64,000 bases of DNA from the NCBI RefSeq assembly GCF_900116005.1, contig NZ_FOYI01000003.1, positions 124,001 through 188,000 of the forward strand. The letters are read 5' to 3'. Under the pieces are notes generated by a model, which worked only from the letters and a program-made list of their open reading frames with translations, was not told where the DNA came from and ran no database searches. The position numbers were made by a program, and so were the translations under genes. Position 1 is the first letter of the stretch, and each line of letters begins with the position of its first letter. Source of the DNA: Poseidonocella sedimentorum. Lineage in GTDB: Bacteria; Pseudomonadota; Alphaproteobacteria; Rhodobacterales; Rhodobacteraceae. Shown one piece after another: positions 17,214 through 29,053 of this stretch.

Positions 17214-20120
17214 TCAGGCGTTGGGGATGGCGCCCATATAGCGGGCGTCCGCCCGAAGGATCGCATCGATTTCGCGGTTCCGGGCGGCGATCATTTCAGC
17301 ATGTTGGCCCTCGCCGTGCCTGTCGAGAAGCTCGCGGGCGCGGATCATCCATTTGCGTGCCGCATCGCAGTGGCCATCGATCGCCCGGGCCTTGGCGAGG
17401 ATCGTCCAGAAGATCGGATAGTTCAGCTGAACGCCCATCTGCTCGCCCGCCACCAGCAAGGCTTCGAATTCATCGACAATGGCGCCGGTCTCGCCGGCAT
17501 CGAGCGGCAGCAAGAGTTGCCACAGTTGGCCGAGGAAGGACCAGAAATTCGCAGCCTGTTCCTCTGCCAGCTTGTGGCCAATGGCGATTTGACGTTCGGC
17601 CTCGTCCAGAGCTCCGGCCGCATGCAGCGCGGAGCCGCCGAAAATATGAATCCACGGAAGCTGCGAGATGGCGCCGATGGATTTGAGATGCGCCACTGTC
17701 TCCTCGATCAGCTTAAGGGCGTGGTCCACGCGGCCAGACCGCGCCGCGAGTTGGACATCGACGCTGCGCACCGAGGCGAGCGGATCAGCCCCGATTTCCA
17801 GGAACAGAAGCCCATGGCGCTCGACGTCGTAGATTTCCTTCAAGGCCCGGCCGGCCTTTTCGGCAGCTTCGAACTCGCCGGCATAAAAGTGATAGGCGGT
17901 CTCGTTGACCAGCCGGAGCACGGTGATTTCGTCCGACGCCCCATCATCCAGCGCACGCATGTCCTTGATGATCGCGCCGCAATCGCGCACGCGCCCGCTT
18001 AGCATCCGGTGTGCGAAGAGACCGTAGAGCGCGATGCAGCGTTCGCGGTCGGTGCCGCGCGCGAGGCCGATTGCAAGCTCCAGTTTCTCGTATTCCTTGA
18101 GCACGTCCGGATGTGCGAATCCGAGGCGCTGCATGCGCGCGCTCGCCAGCAGCGTAAGCGCCGAGATATAGGCAGGATGCCAAGTGTTAGAGCGGCGGGC
18201 CTGGTCCTCGACGTCCTCGCAAGCCTCTTCGAAATAGCTGATGGCCGCGTCGAAATTCACGTTGCGCAGCATCTTGATGCCAGCCGCGATGGCAGCGCCG
18301 GGGATGGCGTCGTGGGCCCGCGCAGCGATCAGATGATCGGCGAGAACCTCGGGATAGGCGGCGCAGTAGCCGGGTTCCTCGGCCTGCAGCCGGGTGGCGA
18401 GGCGGGCATGAATCTCGCGCCGGCGGGCGCGCGGGAGCATGTTGTAGGCCGCGTCGCGCAGTAACACGTGCGAGAAAGAAAACCCCTCTTCCAGCTCGTT
18501 GAGCAGCCCGTTGAGCGTCAAGACGCGCAGCTCGTCCTCAAGGGTCCAACGCTCCGGATGCAGCAGCTGCAGGTGTTCCATCGGAAACTCGCGGCCCAGA
18601 ACCGCCGCCGTCAAGATGATCTCGCGTTCCGCGCCAAAGCCGCTGATGATCGCCTGAAAGGTTGCCTCGACGGATTGGGGCAGGGGAGTCGCCCCGCCGT
18701 CGCCGCTGAGTTGGCGCGCGCGGTCGGCGAGGGCCACGAGAAAGAGCGGATTGCCTTCTGCCGCGCGCAGGATCTCGTCTTTACGTGCTTCGGAAAGATC
18801 GGTGGTCTCATCCAGCAGGCGTAGCGCAGCGGGCGGCGCGAGCGGGCCAAGGGTCGATTTCTCGGCGCCCATCCGCTCGATGAGATCAGCGAGTTGGGAT
18901 GCGGGACGGGTGGTGGCCAGAATGTTGATCGGATGGGTCTCGGAGCGCGCGATCTGCTCAAGAACCCCGAGGCTTTCGCTATCCGCCCAGTGCAGGTCGT
19001 CAAAGACGATGATCCCGCCTCGCGCGCTGACCGCGTGGCCCAGAAGGTCGGCTAGAAGCGCGCCGCGGCGCAGTCGTTGCTGTTCGAGCGTGAGGTGGGG
19101 CACCGGCGGAGCGCCGTCGATGAAGACCTGCGCGAGCAGGGCCAGATCCTCTTCGCCCGCTTTGATATCAAAGGTCCGCAGCGCCTGACCGAGCCTCTCG
19201 GAACTCGCGTTATGCGGCAAGCCGAGAACGGGCCGCAGCCCGGTCGCGAAGGGCATCAACCCGGTGCGCCGCAGGTTCTGGCGGGCCGCGAGATAGAGCA
19301 CCGGGCGCGGATCCGCGCGCCGCATGGCCTCGGCGACAAGCGCCGATTTTCCGATTCCCGGCGGACCTTCGATGACGGAAACGCCCCCCGGCCTGGCAAG
19401 GGACGCCGCGATCCGGTCCAACTCGGGCTCCCGAGCGATGAGCAAATCGCCCGTCCGCGTGCCGGGGCGGAAGGCAAAGCGCGTCACGCGCACCACCTCC
19501 ACTGGGCGGTCGATCCCCTTGAGAACCTCGAAATCGGATGTCGCGCCGTCGAGCGTCACGAGGCGGGAAATGAAGTCGCGGGTCTCGCCTGAGAGGGTCA
19601 GTTGGCCGGGGCCGGCGCACTCCTGAAGCCGGGCGGCGCGGTTGACATGAAGCCCGGTGATCATCGGCAGCAAGGCGCCCTGCTGGCCGACGCGGCACAT
19701 GACCTGACCGCTGTCGATCCCGACGCGGACGCGATGCCCGTCGAGGCGACGCGGGGCGGTTTCGATCATCGACAGCCCGCAGGCGATCGCCGCCACGGCG
19801 GCATCCTCTCCATCCTCGGTCAGCCCGAAACAGGCCAGAACCCCGTCGCCATATCGCTGGAGCACCATGCCGTGATAGGTGTTGATCAGGGTCTCGGCGA
19901 GTTCGTGAAATCCGCTGATGGTATCGTCGTAGCTGTCCAGATCCCGCGATTGCGCGAGCGCGGTGGAGCCCACGAAATCCACGAAGAGGACTGTGAGCAC
20001 GCGCTGTTCGGGTGCCTGGTCGAATCGCTCCACCGGGGTGCCACAGCTCGCACAGAACCGCGCGCCCTCCGGCAGGGAGGCCGAACAGCTATGACAAACA
20101 GGGGAACTCAAGGCGCTCAT
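17214..20120 (-). CDS. zinc-ribbon / class III nucleotidyl cyclase / AAA-type ATPase / TPR signalling protein
   Basis: A 968-residue multidomain protein. In order: a zinc ribbon (CHSC...CASC, residues about 9-27); a class III cyclase homology domain (about 40-220) with FVDFVGSTAL carrying the first metal Asp, RYGDGVLACFG with the second, and GLHVNRAARLQ; a STAND-like ATPase (about 240-560) with Walker A EGPPGIGKSALVAE and Walker B IIVFDDLHWADS; and a long helical TPR-like C-terminus (about 600-950). Known relatives are soluble-type cyclases coupled to ATPase/TPR sensor modules; the usual Lys before GDG is Gln here, so activity is uncertain. The start ATG has AGGGAA upstream and overlaps the stop of the FAD-oxidoreductase gene (ATGA). 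Confidence 0.9.
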   Translation of the reverse strand: MSALSSPVCHSCSASLPEGARFCASCGTPVERFDQAPEQRVLTVLFVDFVGSTALAQSRDLDSYDDTISGFHELAETLINTYHGMVLQRYGDGVLACFGLTEDGEDAAVAAIACGLSMIETAPRRLDGHRVRVGIDSGQVMCRVGQQGALLPMITGLHVNRAARLQECAGPGQLTLSGETRDFISRLVTLDGATSDFEVLKGIDRPVEVVRVTRFAFRPGTRTGDLLIAREPELDRIAASLARPGGVSVIEGPPGIGKSALVAEAMRRADPRPVLYLAARQNLRRTGLMPFATGLRPVLGLPHNASSERLGQALRTFDIKAGEEDLALLAQVFIDGAPPVPHLTLEQQRLRRGALLADLLGHAVSARGGIIVFDDLHWADSESLGVLEQIARSETHPINILATTRPASQLADLIERMGAEKSTLGPLAPPAALRLLDETTDLSEARKDEILRAAEGNPLFLVALADRARQLSGDGGATPLPQSVEATFQAIISGFGAEREIILTAAVLGREFPMEHLQLLHPERWTLEDELRVLTLNGLLNELEEGFSFSHVLLRDAAYNMLPRARRREIHARLATRLQAEEPGYCAAYPEVLADHLIAARAHDAIPGAAIAAGIKMLRNVNFDAAISYFEEACEDVEDQARRSNTWHPAYISALTLLASARMQRLGFAHPDVLKEYEKLELAIGLARGTDRERCIALYGLFAHRMLSGRVRDCGAIIKDMRALDDGASDEITVLRLVNETAYHFYAGEFEAAEKAGRALKEIYDVERHGLLFLEIGADPLASVRSVDVQLAARSGRVDHALKLIEETVAHLKSIGAISQLPWIHIFGGSALHAAGALDEAERQIAIGHKLAEEQAANFWSFLGQLWQLLLPLDAGETGAIVDEFEALLVAGEQMGVQLNYPIFWTILAKARAIDGHCDAARKWMIRARELLDRHGEGQHAEMIAARNREIDAILRADARYMGAIPNA

Positions 20121-23023
20121 CGTTCCCTGCGAACCCAGGCGCGCGCCTCTGCCGCCTCCCGGACGCGCCGTGAATCGAGCGGGTTGGTCATCGACCACGA
20201 GCACCAGATCCGAAATGCGCCGGGCAAGCGGCGAGTGGCATGCGGCTCCAGTCCCCGCAGGCGCAGGTTGGCCGCGGGAAAGCCACCTGAGGGATCGCGG
20301 GTTTCCACCTCGGCCGTGACCGGGGCGACATAGGCGCGATCGAGCTGAAGGTCGAAGGCGTTGTAAAGTATCCGGCCCGAGTTGCGCCGGGTGACGAAGG
20401 TCATGTCCAGCAGATCGGAGATCGCCCCATGCGCCGGATGGCCCGAGAGCGCCACCGGATCGCGGCGCTGTTGGAAGGTCGCGTCGAGCGCGAGTCCCTT
20501 GTCATCGCTCGCGGTGAAATGGCTGTTGCCCACCGTGATTGTCGCGTCCTCCTTGGGCATCGCATAGAAGAACCGACCCGCGAAAATCGCCGACTTGCTG
20601 TTGACGTAAAGCTGCCGAGGATAAAGGAAATCCGTCTGCCCGGCCTCTTCGGTCCGGGTGTAGGGAATCGCGAAGGTCGCCTCGCCGTAGGGGCTCATGG
20701 CGAGGAAGTCGGGGATGAAGGAGCCGCGCACGGTCTGGTAGTGGCAAAAGGACATGCCGACCGGATGGTACCCGGGCCGCGTCATCGGGCAATGCCCGAG
20801 GAAGATCCCGTCGGGCAGCATCGCCGCGACCTCGCTCCGGGGCAGCTCATAGAAGAAGAACCAGCCGGTCATCTCCCCGCGCGCGAAAAACGGGGTGAGC
20901 GGCCAATGGGTCCCCGAGATCGAGTTGGTCTGGAACATCGCCTTTTCGGAAAGGCTGCCCGCGTCCGGAATATCCTCCGCGCCGACATTGAGCAGCGACA
21001 CGCCCGTGATCGCCGACGCCGCGGCGATGCCCGACATGGTCGCCGCCTCGACGCAACCGGCGTTGAGCCCGCAGCGCGTCCAGTCGCCCGCGAGATAGAG
21101 GTTGTCGAAGCCGCTTTCCGACGGGCTCAGCCGGTGGAAGACGCTGCCGGCGACGGAGAGCACATAGCGCTCAGAGCCGTACATATTGACCCGCGTGTAG
21201 CGCCCGGCCTTTTTGCCGTCGTGGAAGAGCTCCGGGTCGAAACCGCCGTCCTTTTTCGCGCGCGGCCACAACATCGGCAGCGCCTCGTTGGTCCAGTCCT
21301 CCACCCGCGCGTCAAACCCCTCCAGCGTCTCGCCGTCCGGGGCCGGGGCACAGAAATAGGCGATCGACTCGGGCTCATTGGCGCCCCAATCCTCGCGCGA
21401 GATCAGATGCGACATGTCGGCCCAGGTATCGAGCGGCTCGGCAAACCCGGTGATCACGGTGCGCATGGGCGGGGGCGGGATGGTGCCCGGGCTATTGTGC
21501 TTGGCGACCTGTTCGTCCCAGCCGAGATCATCGGCGGACCGGTTGAGCCAGAATTGCGCCGCGTGGGTGCCCACGGTTTTCACGCGATCGAGCATCATGC
21601 GCCAGCGCGGCGAGGCTTTCGAAAGCTCACCGCTGAGATAGGGGAGCGAGCCGAGGGACGCGCCGAGCAGGACGACGTCGAAATCCTCGCCCCGGCGCAA
21701 TTCGAAGGCCTCACCGCGGGGCGGGTCTTTCTCGCATTCGAAATCCACGCCGTCCGCTTTGAGCTTTTCGCCGTCAACCAGCTGATCCCAAAGCGGCTCC
21801 GACGGCCAGCAGGGCAGGTTTTCGACGTCGACCAATGGCTCATATGTGCCATCCTTGATCGCCGCTTGCCGCACCATGCTCAGCCGGTCGATCCCGATCC
21901 CATCCGCGTCGAGATGGAGGTCTCGCGCCGCGCAGAAGAACTCGAATTTCACGCCAAGCTTGCGCAGCACCTGATAGTAGGGGCCGAAGATCGTATCGCC
22001 CATCCCGGCCTGCATCTTGTGGAAAATCGCGGTCGAATAGGTGAAAATCAGGCGCGACATCGCGCGAATGGCGGTACCAGCGCCGGAGTTGCCCTGCCGC
22101 TCGGTATTGCCGAAGGGAAAGCCGAAGACGAAGTCGTAGCAGCCTCGGACCGCGACCCACTCGAGCGCGGCGTCGCTCGTTCCACTCTGGCGCAGGAAAT
22201 CGCTGAATTCCCATTGGTCGAGAACGTCATATCCGCTGGTAAAGGCGTTGCTCGTCGCCATCCCGTACATGTAGCCAAGCGCCAGATCGGCGAGGAAAAG
22301 GCCGCGGCGGCATGGATCGTCCGCGAGGTTTTCGGGCGTTTCCAGGGCATGCACTTCGGCCTGCGCGGCGGCGATGAGATCGGCGAGGATATTCGTCTGG
22401 CGCGGCGTATGATGGCGGGGATCGTCGGGCATGCTTTTGGCATGGCTGTGAATCGCGTGATGCACATCGTGAAGCTGATGCGGAATGTGGAATCCGTATC
22501 GGGGATCCTTGGCGGAATTGAAGGCGCCATTCTTGAGGAATTCCACGACGATTTCTAGGATCCGGCGCATCATCTCGAACGGGCCGGGAACATGGGTTTC
22601 GCTGCCCGGCTCCTTCGAGTTGGGCGGCAGATCGATCACCCATGGGCGCCATGGGTTGTCCGATGTTTCAGTCTCGAAGCGCTCGGCGAGAAACAGGTGA
22701 GACAATGGCTTGAATGCCTTGTCCATCGTCCCGAGCGGCGCATCGGGATCGCGCAGACCGAGCTCGGCAAGCTGATCGTAGCATTTGCGCATGTTGCGGA
22801 ACGCATTGTCGTAAAAGCCGGCCCAGACGTGCAGCCCGTGCTCTTCGATCCGCTGGCCGTAAGCGGCGTTGCGCCCGCTGGCGCCCTTGCCGCCGAGCCG
22901 CCACCCCAGCTGATAGACCGTGATGTCGTATTTGTCCTGCCAGTCCGGCGTTTGCGTGATGGCGTAGACGGCCGTAACAGCGCCGACTCCTCCGCCAATG
23001 ACCGCGAGTTTTTGTTTAGTCAT
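20117..23023 (-). CDS. FAD-dependent desaturase/amine-oxidase-like protein fused to an acetoacetate-decarboxylase-like domain
   Basis: A 968-residue fusion. Residues 1 to about 675 form a FAD-binding module like carotenoid desaturases and amine oxidases: AVIGGGVGAVTAVYAI dinucleotide loop, GGKGASGRN, the EHGLHVWAGFYDNAFRNMR segment seen in zeta-carotene/phytoene desaturase relatives, and LYLAGDWTRCGLNAGCVEAATMSG near residue 645. Residues about 690-960 resemble the acetoacetate decarboxylase superfamily (GWFFFYELPRSEVAAML, GMSFCHYQTVRG, AIFAGRFFYAMPK). I do not see the catalytic Lys clearly. Start at MTKQKLAVIGG, with GAGG upstream; it is first in a two-gene operon with the cyclase/ATPase. 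The substrate is unknown. Confidence 0.82.
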   Translation of the reverse strand: MTKQKLAVIGGGVGAVTAVYAITQTPDWQDKYDITVYQLGWRLGGKGASGRNAAYGQRIEEHGLHVWAGFYDNAFRNMRKCYDQLAELGLRDPDAPLGTMDKAFKPLSHLFLAERFETETSDNPWRPWVIDLPPNSKEPGSETHVPGPFEMMRRILEIVVEFLKNGAFNSAKDPRYGFHIPHQLHDVHHAIHSHAKSMPDDPRHHTPRQTNILADLIAAAQAEVHALETPENLADDPCRRGLFLADLALGYMYGMATSNAFTSGYDVLDQWEFSDFLRQSGTSDAALEWVAVRGCYDFVFGFPFGNTERQGNSGAGTAIRAMSRLIFTYSTAIFHKMQAGMGDTIFGPYYQVLRKLGVKFEFFCAARDLHLDADGIGIDRLSMVRQAAIKDGTYEPLVDVENLPCWPSEPLWDQLVDGEKLKADGVDFECEKDPPRGEAFELRRGEDFDVVLLGASLGSLPYLSGELSKASPRWRMMLDRVKTVGTHAAQFWLNRSADDLGWDEQVAKHNSPGTIPPPPMRTVITGFAEPLDTWADMSHLISREDWGANEPESIAYFCAPAPDGETLEGFDARVEDWTNEALPMLWPRAKKDGGFDPELFHDGKKAGRYTRVNMYGSERYVLSVAGSVFHRLSPSESGFDNLYLAGDWTRCGLNAGCVEAATMSGIAAASAITGVSLLNVGAEDIPDAGSLSEKAMFQTNSISGTHWPLTPFFARGEMTGWFFFYELPRSEVAAMLPDGIFLGHCPMTRPGYHPVGMSFCHYQTVRGSFIPDFLAMSPYGEATFAIPYTRTEEAGQTDFLYPRQLYVNSKSAIFAGRFFYAMPKEDATITVGNSHFTASDDKGLALDATFQQRRDPVALSGHPAHGAISDLLDMTFVTRRNSGRILYNAFDLQLDRAYVAPVTAEVETRDPSGGFPAANLRLRGLEPHATRRLPGAFRIWCSWSMTNPLDSRRVREAAEARAWVRRER

Positions 23024-23354
23024 CCCCCATCCTCTGCCCTGCCGGAAATCCAGCGTTTCGCTAAAACCGATACACTGATACATCCGCCTAAGCGCATGGC
23101 ATGCTCAACTATAAGGCGATGCGCTTGTCAGTACAGAACTATTCTCCGGATAACGGGGGAGGGATTAATTTTGTGTTATTTCCATATGTTAGACACAAAA
23201 TCACGAGGGTGCATGCCGATTTTCACTTCTTAAAGGCGAGCTCGGGCGGGCCGGTAGTCACGTTTTTTGCGGGAAATTTGTGCGCGGCTTGCGCCTGGGG
23301 GATCACAGATTTCGACGGCGTATCTGAGGCAGAATCGTCGCGATCTGAAGTGGC
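23024..23354. other. AT-rich control region upstream of the FAD-oxidoreductase operon
   Basis: A 331-base stretch between two leftward genes. It is locally AT-rich compared with the surroundings and contains the ATTTTGTGT/ACACAAAAT inverted repeat listed separately. A rightward frame starting at 23101 (129 codons) is not supported: no ribosome-binding site, and it runs antisense into the next gene. Confidence 0.4.
23168..23201. promoter_or_regulatory. nine-base inverted repeat, possible operator
   Basis: ATTTTGTGT at 23168-23176 is the exact reverse complement of ACACAAAAT at 23193-23201, with a 16-base AT-rich spacer. It lies about 145-180 bases upstream of the FAD-oxidoreductase start. It could be a binding site for a dimeric regulator or a hairpin. 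Confidence 0.4.
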
Positions 23355-23660
23355 TCAGCGGTCGCTGCTGGCCCGCGTCTTTGAGGCACTCAGGTCCGAA
23401 GTGTCGGTGTGCCGCTCGGTGAGCAAAAAGTCGGCGTCGAGAAGCGCTTCATCAGACAAGATGGATGTGTCACGGCTCTCGGACTCCTGACCGCGCAGGC
23501 TCGTGAGCACCACTCCGCCGAGAAGCGCAAGGAGCATTCCCGCCATGCCGCCAACGCTATAGCTGGCCAGCATCCACAGGAACCCGAGCCCCGAAAAGAC
23601 AGTGATCAGTGCGGAGATCGCGCCAGAGACGATACCGCTTGCGACAATGAACAAAACCAT
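23355..23660 (-). CDS. small membrane protein of unknown function
   Basis: 101 residues from the ATG at 23660 (an upstream TTG at 23705 would add 15). Two hydrophobic segments, about residues 1-22 (MVLFIVASGIVSGAISALI...) and 28-55 (FLWMLASYSVGGMAGMLLALL...), then a polar, acidic and Ser/Thr-rich tail (SILSDEALLDADFLLTERHTD). GGAACGG precedes the ATG. No family recognised. Leftward, between tyrS and the FAD-oxidoreductase operon. Confidence 0.55.
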   Translation of the reverse strand: MVLFIVASGIVSGAISALITVFSGLGFLWMLASYSVGGMAGMLLALLGGVVLTSLRGQESESRDTSILSDEALLDADFLLTERHTDTSDLSASKTRASSDR

Positions 23661-23775
23661 CAAAACCGTTCCAGTTGCGGGCAGGATTAAACCCCGTTTC
23701 CGCAAAACTGACGGCCAAGTCTTAACGAAGCCTTAAGTTGACTGAAACCCTTGCAGGAAAGGTTAACAGTGCGGC

Positions 23776-25029
23776 TCACCCGTTGAGCTTCACCAGGGCA
23801 TGGCGTTTGCGCCCCGCGCTCAGCTTGAGCCCCTCGCCAATATCCTCCGCGCGTAGCATCAGTCCGGTATCGGTGAGCGGTTCGCCATCGATGCGCGCGC
23901 CGTTTTCCGCGATGAGACGTTTGGCGTCCTTGCCCGATTTCGCGAGGCCCGATCGGGTGAAAAGCTGGACCACGGAGATGCCCTCGGCAATCTCCTCCGG
24001 CGCGAGCGAAATCGTCGGCAGCTCCGCCCCGATGCCACCCGCTTCGAAGACATCTTTCGACGTCTTCTCAGCGGCTTGCGCAGCAGTCTTGCCGTGGAGC
24101 ATCGCCGTGACTTCATTGGCGAGCACTATCTTGGCGTCGTTGATCTCGGAGCCAGCGAGAGCGCCGAGCCGGTCGCATTCCTGAATGGGCAATTCGGTAT
24201 AGAGCTTGAGGAACCGCCCGACGTCCGCGTCGGTCGTGTTGCGCCAGAACTGCCAGAATTCGTAAGGAGAGCGCATCGCGGGATCGAGCCAGATCGCGCC
24301 CTCGGCGGTCTTGCCCATCTTGCGCCCGTCGCTCGTGGTTAACAGCGGCGAGGTCAGCCCGTAGATTTCATGCTCCAGTACGCGCCGGGTAAGATCGATC
24401 CCGTTGACGATATTGCCCCACTGGTCCGAGCCGCCGAGCTGCAACAGGCAGCCGTAGCGCCGGTTAAGCTCAAGGAAATCATAGGCTTGCAGGATCATGT
24501 AGTTGAATTCGAGGAAGGAGAGCGATTGCTCGCGATCAAGCCGCGACTTGACGGATTCGAAGGCGAGCATCCGATTGACGCTGAAATGGCGCCCGATGTC
24601 GCGCAGGAAATCGAGGTAATTGAGCCCGTCAAGCCACTCGGCGTTGTTGAGCATGAGCGCGTCCGTGGGCCCGTCGCCGTAGGTGATGTAGGCGGAAAAG
24701 ACCCGGCGGATTCCGGCGATATTGGCGTCGATCTGATCCGGGGTGAGCAGGGGGCGCTCGTCGGCGCGGAAGGAGGGATCGCCCACCTTGGTCGTCCCGC
24801 CGCCCATCAGCGTGATCGGTTTGTGCCCGGTTTTTTGAAGCCAGCGCAACATCATGATCTGGATGAGCGAGCCCACGTGCAGCGATTTCGCGGTCGCGTC
24901 AAAGCCGATATAGGCGGGGACGACGCCCGAGGCCAGCGCCTCGTCGAGGCCCTGAGAATCCGTGCAATCCGCCAGAAAGCCACGCTCGATCATGACGTTG
25001 AGAAATTCGGATTTCGGGTGGTAGGTCAT
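23776..25029 (-). CDS. tyrS: tyrosyl-tRNA synthetase
   Basis: Charges tRNA-Tyr. Class I synthetase of 417 residues: the HIGH-like motif is [11 protein letters not shown] in [15 protein letters not shown], the tyrosine-pocket region is [22 protein letters not shown] appears as [10 protein letters not shown], and a C-terminal S4-like RNA-binding domain spans about residues 350-417 ([17 protein letters not shown]). The start is at [13 protein letters not shown]. It is divergent from anmK, with 67 bases between the starts. Confidence 0.96.
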   Translation of the reverse strand: MTYHPKSEFLNVMIERGFLADCTDSQGLDEALASGVVPAYIGFDATAKSLHVGSLIQIMMLRWLQKTGHKPITLMGGGTTKVGDPSFRADERPLLTPDQIDANIAGIRRVFSAYITYGDGPTDALMLNNAEWLDGLNYLDFLRDIGRHFSVNRMLAFESVKSRLDREQSLSFLEFNYMILQAYDFLELNRRYGCLLQLGGSDQWGNIVNGIDLTRRVLEHEIYGLTSPLLTTSDGRKMGKTAEGAIWLDPAMRSPYEFWQFWRNTTDADVGRFLKLYTELPIQECDRLGALAGSEINDAKIVLANEVTAMLHGKTAAQAAEKTSKDVFEAGGIGAELPTISLAPEEIAEGISVVQLFTRSGLAKSGKDAKRLIAENGARIDGEPLTDTGLMLRAEDIGEGLKLSAGRKRHALVKLNG

Positions 25030-25096
25030 CGCTCTTGTCCCGGTCTGCTCTGTGGCGCTAGCTATAGGCGCGCAGGCCGAGGAGGGAAAGGGCATC

Positions 25097-26197
25097 ATGT
25101 CAGGGAAAATGCGGCCCGTTCTCGGGACCATGTCGGGCACGTCGCTGGACGGCGTCGATGCGGCGGTGCTGGTGACCGATGGCGCGCGGATCGAGGCGTT
25201 CGGGGCGAGCGGCTATCGGGGCTATTCGGAGGCGGAGCGGCGGGCGCTCGGGGCGGTGCTCGGTCGGTGGCCGGAGCGGCCGATGAGCCCGGAGTTGGCG
25301 CGCGCGCATGAGGTGGTCCTCTCGGCCCACGCGGCGTTGATGTCGGAATTTGACGAGCCGTCGGTCGCGGGGTTTCACGGCCAGACCCTGGCCCACGATC
25401 CGCAGGGGCGCGGCACGCACCAGCTTGGCGATGGCGCGGAGTTGGCGCGGCGGCTCGGGCGCACGGTGGTCTGGGATTTCCGGAGCGAAGATATCCGTAA
25501 GGGCGGTGAGGGCGCGCCGCTGGCGCCGGTCTTTCACTTCGCCTGCGCCCAGTGGCTCAGCTTGCGCGAGCCGGTGTGTTTTCTCAACCTGGGCGGTGTG
25601 GGAAACCTCACCTATGTCGATCCGCGCGCGGAGAGCCCCGAGGCTCCCGGCGCGTTGCTGGCCTTTGACACCGGGCCCGCAAATGCGCCGATCAACGATC
25701 TGATGCAGAGGCGCCGCGGCGAATCCTTCGATGACGGCGGCGCGCTCGCGGCGCAGGGCGAGGCGGATTTCGATCTGGTGAAGCGCGTGCTCTCGCGGCG
25801 GTACTTCTCAAAGCGGCCCCCGAAATCACTCGACCGCGATGCCTTCGGGGATGTCGGCCGAGCGGTCGCGCAGCAAAGCGATGCGGATGCGGCGGCGACG
25901 CTCACGGCCTTTGCGGCGCGGGCCGTGGCGCGGGGGATGGGCTTTTGCCCCGAACGGCCCGCGCGGCTTCTGGTGACCGGAGGCGGGCGGAAAAACCCGG
26001 TGATGATGGCGGGGTTGGAGGCCGGGTGCGGCTGCGAGGTCCTGCCGGTCGAAGCGGTCGGGCTCGATGGCGACATGCTCGAAGCGCAGGCCTTTGCCTT
26101 CCTCGCGGCGCGCGTGCTGCACGGCCTGCCCACCTCCGTGCCGGGTACGACTGGCGTTTCGCAGCCAGTCTTCGGCGGGCGCATCAGCGCGCCGTAA
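25097..26197 (+). CDS. anmK: anhydro-N-acetylmuramic acid kinase
   Basis: Cell-wall recycling: opens and phosphorylates 1,6-anhydro-MurNAc to MurNAc-6-phosphate. 366 residues with the ATPase-fold motifs [17 protein letters not shown] at the N-terminus, [38 protein letters not shown] and [13 protein letters not shown]. The start ATG at 25097 follows GGAGGGAAAGG. The recycling hydrolase nagZ is also in this window, at 45 kb. Confidence 0.94.
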   Translation: MSGKMRPVLGTMSGTSLDGVDAAVLVTDGARIEAFGASGYRGYSEAERRALGAVLGRWPERPMSPELARAHEVVLSAHAALMSEFDEPSVAGFHGQTLAHDPQGRGTHQLGDGAELARRLGRTVVWDFRSEDIRKGGEGAPLAPVFHFACAQWLSLREPVCFLNLGGVGNLTYVDPRAESPEAPGALLAFDTGPANAPINDLMQRRRGESFDDGGALAAQGEADFDLVKRVLSRRYFSKRPPKSLDRDAFGDVGRAVAQQSDADAAATLTAFAARAVARGMGFCPERPARLLVTGGGRKNPVMMAGLEAGCGCEVLPVEAVGLDGDMLEAQAFAFLAARVLHGLPTSVPGTTGVSQPVFGGRISAP

Positions 26198-26229
26198 GTG
26201 TCGAGGCGGCCCCCGGCGCGCGGCCTTTT

Positions 26230-26241
26230 CGTTACGTAACG
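26230..26241. repeat. 12-base perfect palindrome
   Basis: CGTTACGTAACG reads the same on both strands. It lies 20 bases upstream of the -35 element of the next gene, where an activator or repressor could bind. Confidence 0.5.
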
Positions 26242-26261
26242 TAGCGAGACCTTTGGCGGCG

Positions 26262-26290
26262 TTGATCGGGGGCGCCGGAAAGTATATAAA
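26262..26290 (+). promoter_or_regulatory. sigma-70-type promoter of the glycine-rich small protein
   Basis: TTGATC (26262-26267), a spacer of exactly 17 bases, and TATAAA (26285-26290). The predicted start is near 26297, leaving a leader of about 38 bases before the ATG at 26335. One of the best housekeeping-type promoters visible in the window. Confidence 0.65.
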
Positions 26291-26334
26291 ACCTAATCTA
26301 AATTTTGTTCAGTATCAGTGAGAGACGGTAACCA

Positions 26335-26616
26335 ATGGAAGCAGTTCTAGGACAGCTTGTGGGCGGCGCAATCGGTGGGTTCGGTGGGGGCAAGACCCTG
26401 CAACACTCCGACATGGGCACAATCGGCAACATACTTGCGGGGGCCGCTGGCGGCCTTGGCGGAGGGCAATTGCTCGGCGGTCTTCTGGGCGGCGGCGCGG
26501 CGATGGCCGGCGGGCTCGACCTCGGAGCGCTGGCCGGCAACTTCATCGGTGGCGGAGTCTCAGGCCTCGTGGTTCAGGTCGTTGTGGGTATGATGGTGCA
26601 GAAGCTGCGCGATTGA
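26335..26616 (+). CDS. glycine-zipper-like small membrane-associated protein
   Basis: 93 residues, about a third glycine, in alternating hydrophobic/Gly runs (GGAIGGFGGGK, AGAAGGLGGGQLLGGLLGGG, IGGGVSGLVVQVVVGMMVQ). Such glycine-zipper patterns favour helix packing in membranes or oligomers. No signal peptide or lipobox. It has its own promoter (26262-26290) and terminator (26652-26683), so it is a single-gene unit and probably well expressed. Function unknown. Confidence 0.75.
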   Translation: MEAVLGQLVGGAIGGFGGGKTLQHSDMGTIGNILAGAAGGLGGGQLLGGLLGGGAAMAGGLDLGALAGNFIGGGVSGLVVQVVVGMMVQKLRD

Positions 26617-26651
26617 GCGCTCGATCCCAGCATCGCCTTTGATAAAACCGT

Positions 26652-26683
26652 AACCGGGGCCGCTTTGGACCCCGGTTTTTTTC
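26652..26683 (+). terminator. rho-independent terminator
   Basis: AACCGGGG (26652-26659) pairs with CCCCGGTT (26670-26677), followed by a T run to about 26683. It ends the glycine-rich gene; its AA...TT arms could also let it act for eno from the other strand. Confidence 0.85.
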
Positions 26684-26692
26684 TGTTCGGCT

Positions 26693-29053
<2,361 letters not shown>

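Noticed and set aside
16968-17266. Reverse frames in the gap after the Crp/Fnr gene
   Set aside because: Low-quality composition, no ribosome-binding site and overlap with the end of the cyclase/ATPase gene.
20429-22558. A forward frame of 709 codons opposite the FAD-oxidoreductase gene
   Set aside because: Arg/His/Glu-rich composition typical of the antisense of a GC-rich gene; no motif.
23101-23490. A forward frame of 129 codons in the gap before the small membrane protein
   Set aside because: No ribosome-binding site, crosses an inverted repeat and runs antisense into the membrane-protein gene.
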